64,000 nucleotides of DNA from Roseisolibacter agri (GTDB lineage Bacteria > Gemmatimonadota > Gemmatimonadetes > Gemmatimonadales > Gemmatimonadaceae), in NCBI RefSeq assembly GCF_030159095.1, contig NZ_BRXS01000007.1, positions 372,001-436,000 on the forward strand, in the 5' to 3' direction. The position numbers and the translations under genes are program-made. Under the pieces are notes generated by a model. It ran no database searches and was not told the DNA's origin. It saw nothing but the letters and a program-made list of their open reading frames with translations. Shown here piece by piece: positions 15,319-22,945 of this stretch (the stretch's first letter is position 1; every line of letters begins with the position of its first letter).

Positions 15319-16451
15319 CCTACCGACACGCCGACCTCCCGCCTCGCGCCGCCCGCCTCGATCCGCAGGAGGTCGCCGAGCGGCGCGCCGCGCGCGAGGC
15401 CGCGGTGGACCGCACGCTGCTCGCGCGCCTGCCGAAAGCGGAGCTGCACTGCCACCTCGACGGCTCCGTCCGCCCCGAGACGCTGATCGCGCTGGGCGCC
15501 GAGCTGGGCGTCCGCATGCCGGCCGCGACGCCTGAGGCGCTGCGCGAGTACATGCGCGTGGATGACGCGCGCAACCTCGAGGACTACCTCGCGCGCTTCG
15601 ACGTGACGCTCTCGGTGATGCAGACCGAGGCCGCGCTGGAGCGCATCGCCTACGAGCTGGCCGTCGACGCGGCGGCCGAGGGCGTGCGCTACCTCGAGAC
15701 GCGCTTCGCGCCCGTGCTCAACACGAGCGGCGGCCTCTCGCTCGGCGCGACGGTCGAGGCGCCGCTGCGCGGCCTCGCGCGCGCCGAGCGCGAGACGGGG
15801 ATCGTGGCGCGCGTGATCGTGTGCGGGATCCGCAACATGGACCCCGAGGTGTCGCTGGAGCTGTCGCGCCTCGCGGTGGAGTACCGCAACCGCGGCGTCG
15901 TCGGCTTCGACCTCGCGGGCGGCGAGGCGGGGAATCCCGCGTCGCGCCATCTGGCGGCGTTCGAGCACGCGCGGAACAACGACCTCGCGATCACCTGCCA
16001 CGCGGGCGAGGGCGCGGGCGCCGAGAGCGTGCGCGACGCGCTGCACACCTGCGGCGCGGAGCGCCTGGGCCACGCCACGCGGCTGATCGAGGATCCGGCG
16101 CTGGTGGACGAGGTGGGCGAGCGGCGCATCTGCTGCGAGTGCTGCCTGACGTCCAACGTCCAGACGCGCGCGGCCCACGACTACGCGTCGCACCCGTTCC
16201 GCCGCTACTTCGACCTGGGACTCAACGTCGTGCTCAACACCGACAACCGCCTCATGAGCGGCACCACGCTCGTCGACGAGTACGTGCACGCCGCGGCGCA
16301 CCTCGACTTCACCTTCGACGAGCTGTCGCGCGTGGCGCTGAACGGCTTCGAGAGCGCGTTCCTCCCAGCCGAGGAGCGCCGCGCGCTCATCGCCCGCGTC
16401 GAGCGCGACCTGGCCGCGCTGCGCGCCGACGGCCGCGAGGTGCTCGCGTGA
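15315..16451 (+). CDS. add: Adenosine deaminase
   Basis: Deaminates adenosine and deoxyadenosine to inosine and deoxyinosine in the cytoplasm. 378 residues, family-typical length. Zinc ligands and active-site motifs are present: KAELHCHLDGS (HxH), CHAGEGAG with the catalytic pair, ERLGHATRL, and VVLNTDNRLMSGT holding the Asp ligand pair position. ATG at 15315 overlaps the upstream stop (ATGA). It is followed by purine nucleoside phosphorylase with another GTGA overlap, so the order nucleotidase, deaminase, phosphorylase mirrors the reaction sequence. Because this branch of the family also contains adenine deaminase-type members, substrate choice (adenosine versus adenine) is inferred from the operon. 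Confidence 0.92.
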   Translation: MTYRHADLPPRAARLDPQEVAERRAAREAAVDRTLLARLPKAELHCHLDGSVRPETLIALGAELGVRMPAATPEALREYMRVDDARNLEDYLARFDVTLSVMQTEAALERIAYELAVDAAAEGVRYLETRFAPVLNTSGGLSLGATVEAPLRGLARAERETGIVARVIVCGIRNMDPEVSLELSRLAVEYRNRGVVGFDLAGGEAGNPASRHLAAFEHARNNDLAITCHAGEGAGAESVRDALHTCGAERLGHATRLIEDPALVDEVGERRICCECCLTSNVQTRAAHDYASHPFRRYFDLGLNVVLNTDNRLMSGTTLVDEYVHAAAHLDFTFDELSRVALNGFESAFLPAEERRALIARVERDLAALRADGREVLA

Positions 16452-17314
16452 GCGCCGGCGTGATGGTGGGTGCGGATCACGCCGACCTGGCGCGCTACGG
16501 CGCCGAGGCGGCCGCGCGCGCGGCGGACGCGATCCGCGAGCGGCTCGGGGTGCGCGCCCCGGCGTGCGCGATCGTCCTCGGCTCCGGGCTGGGCGACCTG
16601 GCGCACGACATCGTGGACGCGCGCCGGATGCCCTTCGCCGAGGTGCCGGGCTTCCCGACGGCGACGGTGGCCGGGCACGCGGGCGCGCTGATCGCGGGCA
16701 CGCTCGCGGGCCGCGAGGTCGTCGCGCTGGCGGGCCGCTTCCACATGTACGAGGGGCACCCGGCCGCGCTGGCCGGCTTCCCGGTGCGCGTGGTGCACGC
16801 CCTCGGCGCGCCGACGCTGTTCGTCAGCAATGCGGCCGGCGGCGTGCGGCGCACGTTCGCGGCGGGCGACCTGATGATCATCGCGGACCACATCAACCTC
16901 ATGTTCCGCAACCCGCTCGTCGGGCCGCTGCAGCCGGGGGATGTGCGCTTCCCGGACATGTCCGACCCGTACGACGCCGGGCTGCGCGCGGTGCTGCGGC
17001 GCGTGGCGGCGGAGCAGGGGATCCGCGTGCAGGAGGGCGTCTACGCCGCATCCGTCGGCCCGACGTACGAGACGCCGGCCGAGACGCGCATGCTGGAGCG
17101 GCTCGGCGCCGACGCGACGGGGATGTCGACCGTGCCCGAGGTCGTGGTGGCGCGCGCGATCGGGATGCGCGTCGCGGGCGTCAGCTGCATCACCAACATG
17201 GCGTGCGGCATCGCGACGCACCCGCTGTCGCACGAGGAGGTGCTGGAGACGGGCCGCGCGGTGAGCGCGCAGTTCCGCGCGCTGGTCACGGGGTTCGTGA
17301 AGGCGCTCGACTGA
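16448..17314 (+). CDS. punA: Purine nucleoside phosphorylase, type I (trimeric)
   Basis: Splits inosine or guanosine with phosphate into the free base and ribose-1-phosphate. 288 residues. Motifs of the trimeric PNP family are in order: VLGSGLGDLA (phosphate site), GHAGALIAG, GRFHMYEGH, VSNAAGGV, DHINLMFRNPLVGP, GPTYETPAETRML, TGMSTVPEVVVAR and the purine-site region ISCITN-like SCITNMACG. The GTG start overlaps the deaminase stop by four bases; a start at the internal ATG 16460 cannot be excluded. It is the last gene of the operon and is followed by a strong terminator. Confidence 0.93.
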   Translation: MSAGVMVGADHADLARYGAEAAARAADAIRERLGVRAPACAIVLGSGLGDLAHDIVDARRMPFAEVPGFPTATVAGHAGALIAGTLAGREVVALAGRFHMYEGHPAALAGFPVRVVHALGAPTLFVSNAAGGVRRTFAAGDLMIIADHINLMFRNPLVGPLQPGDVRFPDMSDPYDAGLRAVLRRVAAEQGIRVQEGVYAASVGPTYETPAETRMLERLGADATGMSTVPEVVVARAIGMRVAGVSCITNMACGIATHPLSHEEVLETGRAVSAQFRALVTGFVKALD

Positions 17315-17331
17315 GCAGCCGCGGACCCGAA

Positions 17332-17377
17332 ACGACGGAGGGGCGGGCCGCAGCATCGCGGCCCGCCCCTCCGTCGT
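17332..17377. terminator. Bidirectional intrinsic terminator between punA and the M48 gene
   Basis: A perfect 20-base-pair stem (17332-17351 with 17358-17377) encloses a six-base loop (AGCATC). It sits between two convergent stop codons. There is no U tract, as is common in such GC-rich genomes. Confidence 0.85.
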
Positions 17378-17391
17378 CTTCTACCCGTCGC

Positions 17392-18204
17392 TCAGCGCGC
17401 GGCCTGCCGCGGCGCCGCCGGCAGCGACTTCAGTCGGTTCTGGAAGGCGCGGAAGTTCTGCGAGTCGCGCGACAGCGACTGCAGTACCGCCGGCGAGATC
17501 TGCGCGATCTGCGCCTCGGTCTTCGAGATGCGGTCCTCCTCCATCGGGTGCGTGGAGAACCACGCCTCGACGCCCGCGGGGCGCGACTGCCGCTCCTCGA
17601 GGAGCACCCGGAACATGCCCGGGATGCCGCGCGGGTCGATGCCGGCGCGCGTCACGTACCGCACGCCCTCGGCGTCCGCCTCGCTCTCGTCCTGCCGGCT
17701 GAAGCGCGCGAACACCGCGCTGCCGCCGACGTTGATCAGCGCGCCCGCCGCCTGGTTGTTGCACACGGCCGGCGCGAGGATGCAGCCGATCGTCAGGCCG
17801 ATGTTGGCGCCCTGCGCCTTCTGCATCTGGTCGATCGAGTGGCGCTTCGTCACGTGGCCGATCTCGTGCCCCAGCACGCCCGCGACCTGCGACATGTTCT
17901 GCGCGCGCTCGATCAGCCCGCGGTTGACGTAGATGAAGCCGCCCGGCACCGCGAAGGCGTTGACTTCGGGGGCGTTGACCACGTAGAACTGCCAGTCGAG
18001 GTCGGTGCGCCCCGTCACCCGCGCGATCGAGTCGCCGATCACGTTGATGTAGCGCGAGATCTCGGGATCGGTGATGATCGGCAGCTGCGAGTTGATCTGC
18101 TGCGCATACTGGGCACCCATCTCGACCTCCTGCTGCGTCGACACGCCGCAACCGGCGGTCAGGAGGGCGAGGCTCGCTGCGGTGCTCACGATGAAACGTC
18201 TCAT
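17392..18204 (-). CDS. M48-family metalloprotease lipoprotein
   Basis: Periplasmic zinc metalloprotease of the BepA/LoiP-like group, thought to handle misfolded envelope proteins. 270 residues. The N-terminus is a lipoprotein signal (SLALLTAGCGVST). The zinc motif HEIGH is in LGHEIGHVTKRHS; the third ligand region is ESEADAEGVRYV, and a substrate-side motif FSTHPMEEDRI follows, as in the family. The ATG at 18204 is chosen because GGAG lies nine bases upstream and the signal peptide begins there; the longer reading to 18330 runs through a tandem repeat. It is monocistronic, facing punA across a terminator. Confidence 0.9.
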   Translation of the reverse strand: MRRFIVSTAASLALLTAGCGVSTQQEVEMGAQYAQQINSQLPIITDPEISRYINVIGDSIARVTGRTDLDWQFYVVNAPEVNAFAVPGGFIYVNRGLIERAQNMSQVAGVLGHEIGHVTKRHSIDQMQKAQGANIGLTIGCILAPAVCNNQAAGALINVGGSAVFARFSRQDESEADAEGVRYVTRAGIDPRGIPGMFRVLLEERQSRPAGVEAWFSTHPMEEDRISKTEAQIAQISPAVLQSLSRDSQNFRAFQNRLKSLPAAPRQAAR

Positions 18205-18273
18205 GACGACTCCACGCGTGCTCGGTGATCGAAGGTCGGCCCGGCGCGCGACGCCTGTCGGCGATGTGCGTCG

Positions 18274-18305
18274 GGGGCGGTCCACGCCAGGGGCGGTCCA
18301 CGCCC
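18274..18305. repeat. 16-base tandem duplication in the M48 / methyltransferase spacer
   Basis: GGGGCGGTCCACGCC(A/C) occurs twice head to tail. It lies in the divergent promoter region, 70-101 bases upstream of the M48 start. It may be a chance duplication or a pair of operator sites. Confidence 0.6.
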
Positions 18306-18366
18306 AGCCACTTCCTAGGGCAAGAGCCATTCCCGGCGCCGATCGCCGGCTGCGAACGGTAACGAT

Positions 18367-19161
18367 ATGCGGCTGCTGACTTTAGCGCGCGACCTCCAGC
18401 GTCGGAAGGCGCGCGAACGGCAGGGGCTGTTCGTTGCAGAGGGCATCCGGACGGTCGAGGAGCTGCTCGCCGCGCCGCTGCGCCCGCGCGGCGCGGTGGT
18501 CTCCGACGCCCTCGACGCGACGCCGCGCGGCGTCGCCCTCCGCGAGCGGATCGCGGCCGCCGGCATCCCGCTGCTCGAGGTCACGGCGCGCGACTTCGCC
18601 ACGGCCGCCGACACCGACGCGCCCCAGGGCGTGCTGATGGTGGCCGAGCAGCCGGTGCTGGCCCTCGACGCCCTGCGGGAGCGGCTGCCCGCGTCCGATG
18701 TCCGGCTCCTCGTGCTCGACGGCGTCCAGGACCCGGGCAACGTCGGGACGATCCTGCGGTCCGCCGCCGGGCTCGGAGCCGCCGCCGTCGTCGCGCTCCC
18801 CGGCACGGTGGACCTGTGGAGCGCCAAGGTGGTCCGGTCGGCGATGGGCGCGCAGTTCAGGCTGTCTACGGTGGGTGATACCGTGGAGGCGCTCGACGCG
18901 TTCCTCGCGGCCGAGCGGATCGTCCTGTGGGGGGCGGACGGCGCCGGCGCGCCCGTCGGCGCGCTGGCGTCGACCGCGCCCGACCGTCTCGCGGTCGCGG
19001 TGGGGAACGAGGGCGCGGGCCTCTCCGCCGCGCTCCGGGGGCGCGCCGCGGGCCTCGTCGCCGTGCCCAGCACCGGGCTCGTCGAGTCGCTCAACGTCGC
19101 GGTCGCGGCGTCGATCCTCCTCTACGAGCTGCGCCCCGCGTCGCTCCGCCGCCCCGCCTGA
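18367..19161 (+). CDS. TrmH/SpoU-family RNA 2'-O-methyltransferase
   Basis: SPOUT methyltransferase that would methylate a ribose in rRNA or tRNA using S-adenosylmethionine. 264 residues: an N-terminal RNA-binding part (KARERQGLFVAEGIRTVEELL, about 10-80) and a C-terminal trefoil-knot domain with the three family motifs DGVQDPGNVGTILRSA, VVALPGTVDLW...KVVRSAMGAQF, and the AdoMet loop VAVGNEGAG...VPSTGLVESLNVAVAASILLYEL (broken here to its key parts). The exact target nucleotide (23S rRNA or a tRNA position) cannot be read from the sequence. It is followed by the prepilin peptidase gene after 34 bases. Confidence 0.9.
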   Translation: MRLLTLARDLQRRKARERQGLFVAEGIRTVEELLAAPLRPRGAVVSDALDATPRGVALRERIAAAGIPLLEVTARDFATAADTDAPQGVLMVAEQPVLALDALRERLPASDVRLLVLDGVQDPGNVGTILRSAAGLGAAAVVALPGTVDLWSAKVVRSAMGAQFRLSTVGDTVEALDAFLAAERIVLWGADGAGAPVGALASTAPDRLAVAVGNEGAGLSAALRGRAAGLVAVPSTGLVESLNVAVAASILLYELRPASLRRPA

Positions 19162-19195
19162 GCACGTCCCTCCGTCGTCCGCCCGACCCCCGCCG

Positions 19196-20044
19196 ATGCT
19201 CGAGCCGCACTGGTCCCTCGCCGTCCTCGCGTTCCTCTTCGGATCGGCGATCGGCTCCTTCCTGAACGTCTGCATCGTCCGCTGGCCCGAAGGCGAGTCG
19301 GTCGTCCGCCCGCGCTCGCGCTGCCCGCGCTGCGGCCGCCCCGTGCAGGCGCTGGAGAACGTCCCGATCCTCAGCTGGCTGGTGCTCCGCGGGAAGTGCC
19401 GCGGCTGCGGCCTTCCGATCTCGCCGCTCTACCCGGCGATCGAGGCGCTGGTGGGGCTCGGCTGGCTGGCCGCGTACTTCACCTACGGCCCGACGCTCGA
19501 CGCGCTGCGGGTGGCGGTCTTCGGCACGGTGCTGCTGGGCATCGCCGCCACCGACGCGCGGCGCTACCTGATCCCCGACGGCTTCACGGTCTTCCTGCTG
19601 CTCTGGGTGCTCGCGACCTCGCTGATCGCGCGCGGCGCGGGCGCCGCGACGCTCTTCGCGTCGCCGTACGAGGCGCTCATCGGCGCGTGCACGGGCGCGG
19701 GCGCGATCGCGATCATCGGCTGGCTGGGGGAGCTCGCGTTCAAGAAGGAGGCGATGGGCTTCGGCGACGTCACCATGATGGCGGCCGTCGGCGCCGCGCT
19801 CGGCCCCGAGCGCGCGCTGCTGACGGTGATCGTCGGCGCGTTCGTCGGCGCCGTCGCGTCGGTCAGCGTCATCGTGCCGGCGGCCTGGGTACTGCACCGA
19901 CGTCGGCTGGTACAGGGCGACGCCGACGCGGCGTTCGAGCTGCCGCCGGTGCCGTTCGGCGTCTTCCTTGCGCCTGCGGCACTCCTGACCTTGCTTTGGG
20001 GAGACCGCATGATCGCCTGGTACTTCGCCACCGTCCTGCAGTAA
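19196..20044 (+). CDS. pilD: Type 4 prepilin peptidase / N-methyltransferase
   Basis: Inner-membrane aspartyl protease that cleaves the leader of type IV pilins and related pseudopilins and methylates the new N-terminus. 282 residues with about seven hydrophobic segments. The N-terminal part has GSFLNVCIVRWPEGES and two CxxC pairs (CPRCGRP and CRGCGLP) as in the zinc-binding methyltransferase domain; the protease aspartates are in ATDARRYLIPDGFT and in GFGDVTMMAAVG. The ATG at 19196 is chosen because the first membrane segment follows it. Its stop overlaps the ATG of the next gene (TAATG). No pilin genes are in the window. Confidence 0.92.
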   Translation: MLEPHWSLAVLAFLFGSAIGSFLNVCIVRWPEGESVVRPRSRCPRCGRPVQALENVPILSWLVLRGKCRGCGLPISPLYPAIEALVGLGWLAAYFTYGPTLDALRVAVFGTVLLGIAATDARRYLIPDGFTVFLLLWVLATSLIARGAGAATLFASPYEALIGACTGAGAIAIIGWLGELAFKKEAMGFGDVTMMAAVGAALGPERALLTVIVGAFVGAVASVSVIVPAAWVLHRRRLVQGDADAAFELPPVPFGVFLAPAALLTLLWGDRMIAWYFATVLQ

Positions 20045-21330
20045 TGCCGACCGCGCCGCGCCTGCGCACCACGCTCGGCGCGCTCGCCGCCTGCGCGGCG
20101 CTCGCCGCGTGCCGCCCCAGCGCGGGCGAGATGCGCGCCTCCTACGTCGAGCAGGCCGTCAAGCTGGCGCCCGAGATCGAGCGCGCCACGGGCCTCCGCT
20201 TCACGACGCCGCCGCGGGTCGAGGTGCGCACGGCCGAGCAGGTGCGCGCCTTCCTGGAGCGCGAGATCGACGAGCCGCGGGCGCGCGCGGAGCTGCAGGG
20301 CCAGGCCGCGGCCTACCGGCGCCTGGGCATGATGCCCGACACGATCGACCTCCGCGCGCTCCTCGTCCGCGTGCTGGAGGAGCAGGTGGTCGGCTACTAC
20401 GACCCGCGCTCCAAGACGCTCTACGTCGTCGAGGGCGCCGACTCCGCGGCCGCCGCGGTGACGCTGCGCCACGAGCTCGTGCACGCGCTGCAGGACCAGC
20501 ACCGCAACCTCGACTCGCTGCTGCGGCTGCACGGCCAGGCGGACCGCGCCAGCGCGGCGCACGCGGCGCTGGAAGGGCAGGCGACCTGGGTGCAGCTGAG
20601 CACCGGCGGCGACACGTCCTCGCGCTCGGCCGCGGGGTGGGAGCGCACGCGCGAGGCGATCCGCGCCAACATGAACCGCACGCCGGTGCTCGCGGCGGCG
20701 CCGCTGATCGTGCGCGAGACGCTGCTCTTCCCGTACCTGAGCGGCGCGGAGCTGGTGCGCCGCGTGGCCGGCGCGGGGCATCCCGACAGCGTGCTGCTGC
20801 GGCTCCCGACGTCCACCGAGCAGGTGCTGCACGCCGACCGCTACGCGCCGGGCAGGGCGGACGACGCGCCGCTCGCGGTGCGGCTTCCCGCGCCCACCGT
20901 CGGCACGCTGACGGCCGAGAACACGCTCGGCGAGTTCGAGACGCGGCTCGTGCTGTTCGAGCACCTGCAGGATCTCGAGCTGGCCGCGCGTGCGTCGGGC
21001 GGCTGGGGCGGCGACCGGTGGGCGATCGTGCGCACGCCCGCGGGCGACGCGTTCGTGTGGCTGACCGCGTGGGACGGCGGCGTGGACGCGGCCGAGTTCT
21101 ACGACGCGCTGGCGCAGGTGGTGCCGCACCTCCATCCGAGCGCACGCGCCGAGACGACGAAGCTGCCGACGGCGCGCGCGTACGTCACGACCGACGCGAG
21201 CCGCGAGCGTCGCGCGCTGCTCGTGCGCGCGGCGGAGGTACAGGGGCGCCCGGTCGTGCTCTACGTCGACGCGCCGGCCGCCGCCGGGACCGACCTGCTG
21301 GACCTGGCGCGCGTGACGCTCCAGCCGTGA
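20044..21330 (+). CDS. HExxH-containing lipoprotein, putative metallopeptidase
   Basis: 428 residues. The signal peptide ends in a lipobox (ALAACRPS). A central motif RHELVHALQDQH carries the HExxH zinc signature with a following Gln-rich helix, preceded by VVGYYDPRSKTLYVVEG, a layout found in uncharacterised exported metallopeptidases of this phylum. A Glu about 40 residues on (ALEGQATWVQL) could be the third ligand, as in gluzincins. The start overlaps the prepilin peptidase stop, so the two are coupled, though a functional tie is not evident. Family name is not certain; protease activity is inferred from the motif alone. Confidence 0.8.
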   Translation: MPTAPRLRTTLGALAACAALAACRPSAGEMRASYVEQAVKLAPEIERATGLRFTTPPRVEVRTAEQVRAFLEREIDEPRARAELQGQAAAYRRLGMMPDTIDLRALLVRVLEEQVVGYYDPRSKTLYVVEGADSAAAAVTLRHELVHALQDQHRNLDSLLRLHGQADRASAAHAALEGQATWVQLSTGGDTSSRSAAGWERTREAIRANMNRTPVLAAAPLIVRETLLFPYLSGAELVRRVAGAGHPDSVLLRLPTSTEQVLHADRYAPGRADDAPLAVRLPAPTVGTLTAENTLGEFETRLVLFEHLQDLELAARASGGWGGDRWAIVRTPAGDAFVWLTAWDGGVDAAEFYDALAQVVPHLHPSARAETTKLPTARAYVTTDASRERRALLVRAAEVQGRPVVLYVDAPAAAGTDLLDLARVTLQP

Positions 21331-21348
21331 TCCAGCCCTGACGCGACC

Positions 21349-22770
21349 GTGAGCGACGAGCCGTCGCCCGTCACGGCGCCCGATGCGCCGTCCACCGAGC
21401 CGCCGATGGAGCGGCCCGCGACGCTCGCGCTGCCCGCGCCGCCGGTGCCGCCGGTGCCGCCGGTGCCGCCCGTGCCCGCCGGCGCCACGCACGACCCGAG
21501 CGTCCCGCCGCCCATCGCCGACGAGGCGGAGAAGCAGCGCGCGCTGGAGCAGATGCAGCGGCGCGCGACGGCGCTGCTGGTGGCCGCGGGCGTGCTGTTC
21601 GTCGTCACGCGCTGGTTCGAGTCGCGGTACCACTGGCTCGGCTTCGTGCGCGCGTTCGCGGAGGCGGCGATGGTCGGCGGTCTCGCCGACTGGTTCGCGG
21701 TGACCGCGCTCTTCCGCCGCCCGCTCGGCCTGCCGATCCCGCACACCGCGATCGTGCCGACGCGGAAGGACCGCATCGGGCGGTCGCTCGGCATGTTCGT
21801 GCAGCGCAACTTCCTGTCGCCCGAGGTCGTGGGCACGAAGCTCCGCGCGGCGCGCGTGGGCGAGAAGGCGGCGCGCTGGATCGCCGATCCGCTGCACGCG
21901 CGGATGGTCGCGCGGCAGGTGGCGGCGGGCCTCTCCGGCGCGGCCGAGGTGTTGCGCGACGAGGACGTGCAGGGCTTCGTCGAGCGCTCGTTGGTGACGC
22001 GCGCGCGCAAGGTGCAGGTCGCACCGGTGATGGGCCGCATCCTCAACCTGCTGACCGCCGACGGGCGGCACCAGGAGCTGCTGGACGAGGCGCTGCGGCT
22101 GGCGACGCGCGTGCTGAGCGAGAACGAGATGCTGATCCGCGACCGCATCGCGGCCGAGGCGCCGTGGTGGATGCCCGGCGCGGTCGAGGACCGCATCCAC
22201 GACAAGGTGGTCTCGGCGGTCGAGCGCACGCTGCAGGAGGTCGCGGCGAACCCGGACCACGAGCTGCGCGAGCGCTTCGACGAGGCGGTGCGCGGCTTCG
22301 CCGAGCGGCTGCGCACGAGCCCCGACACCATCGCGCGCGCCGAGGCGATCAAGGAGGACATGCTCCAGCATCCAGCCGTGCGCGAGTACGCGAACACGGT
22401 GTGGAGCGACGTGAAGGCCGCGCTGGGCCGCTACGCGACGGCCGACCTGGAGAGCGGCGACGGCAGCGGCGCGCTGGCCGCGGTCGAGCGCGGGCTGGTG
22501 TCGCTCGGCAACGCGGTGCTCGCGGATCCCGCGCTGACGGCGAAGGTGGACGCGTGGGTGCTGGACGCGACGCTGTTCGTGGTCGAGCAGTACCGCAGCG
22601 AGGTCTCGGCGCTCATCGAGTCCACGGTCGCCGGCTGGGATCCCGCCGCCACCTCGCGCCGCATCGAGATCCAGATCGGTCGGGACCTGCAGTTCATCCG
22701 GATCAACGGAACGCTGGTCGGTGGACTCGTCGGCTTGCTGCTCTATACGATCGGGCGATTCATCGACTGA
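21349..22770 (+). CDS. DUF445 family membrane protein
   Basis: Inner-membrane protein of the widespread DUF445 (YjiN/YheB-like) family with unknown biochemical role. 473 residues. An N-terminal Pro-rich, disordered stretch with VPPVPPVPPVPP repeats (about 20-50) precedes a first membrane segment (LLVAAGVLFVVTRWF), then the family signature AEAAMVGGLADWFAVTALF and GLPIPHTAIVPTRKDRIGRS, a long predicted coiled/helical middle, and a C-terminal membrane segment (LVGGLVGLLLYTIGRFI). The GTG at 21349 begins 18 bases after the previous stop; the Pro-rich tail before the conserved part is unusual and might mean translation starts further in. Confidence 0.88.
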   Translation: MSDEPSPVTAPDAPSTEPPMERPATLALPAPPVPPVPPVPPVPAGATHDPSVPPPIADEAEKQRALEQMQRRATALLVAAGVLFVVTRWFESRYHWLGFVRAFAEAAMVGGLADWFAVTALFRRPLGLPIPHTAIVPTRKDRIGRSLGMFVQRNFLSPEVVGTKLRAARVGEKAARWIADPLHARMVARQVAAGLSGAAEVLRDEDVQGFVERSLVTRARKVQVAPVMGRILNLLTADGRHQELLDEALRLATRVLSENEMLIRDRIAAEAPWWMPGAVEDRIHDKVVSAVERTLQEVAANPDHELRERFDEAVRGFAERLRTSPDTIARAEAIKEDMLQHPAVREYANTVWSDVKAALGRYATADLESGDGSGALAAVERGLVSLGNAVLADPALTAKVDAWVLDATLFVVEQYRSEVSALIESTVAGWDPAATSRRIEIQIGRDLQFIRINGTLVGGLVGLLLYTIGRFID

Positions 22771-22795
22771 CGCGCGGGACTGCGGAGGACGAAGG

Positions 22796-22937
22796 GGCGG
22801 AGGACGGTGAAGCGGAGGACGGAAGGGCGTGAAACGAAAGAGCGGACGCTTCGAGCTTCAGGCTCGCAGCGTCCGCTTCTCCGTTTCACGCATTCTCGTT
22901 CTTCGCCGTTCCGGCCTCCGCCTCACCGTCCTCCGCC
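22796..22937. repeat. Nested long palindrome between convergent genes
   Basis: The outer arms (22796-22818 and 22915-22937) match in 22 of 23 positions; the inner arms (22827-22850 and 22868-22891) form a second stem with a short mismatch. The motif GCGGAGGACG recurs three times in the left arm. The element fills the spacer between the DUF445 gene and lon, and could be a small mobile or REP-like element as well as a terminator. Confidence 0.65.
22827..22891. terminator. Bidirectional hairpin terminator between DUF445 gene and lon
   Basis: GCGTGAAACG and AGCGGACGCT on the left pair with AGCGTCCGCT and CGTTTCACGC on the right, separated by a four-base internal mismatch and a 17-base loop. The genes on both sides end here. 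Confidence 0.7.
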
Positions 22938-22945
22938 AAACCGCG

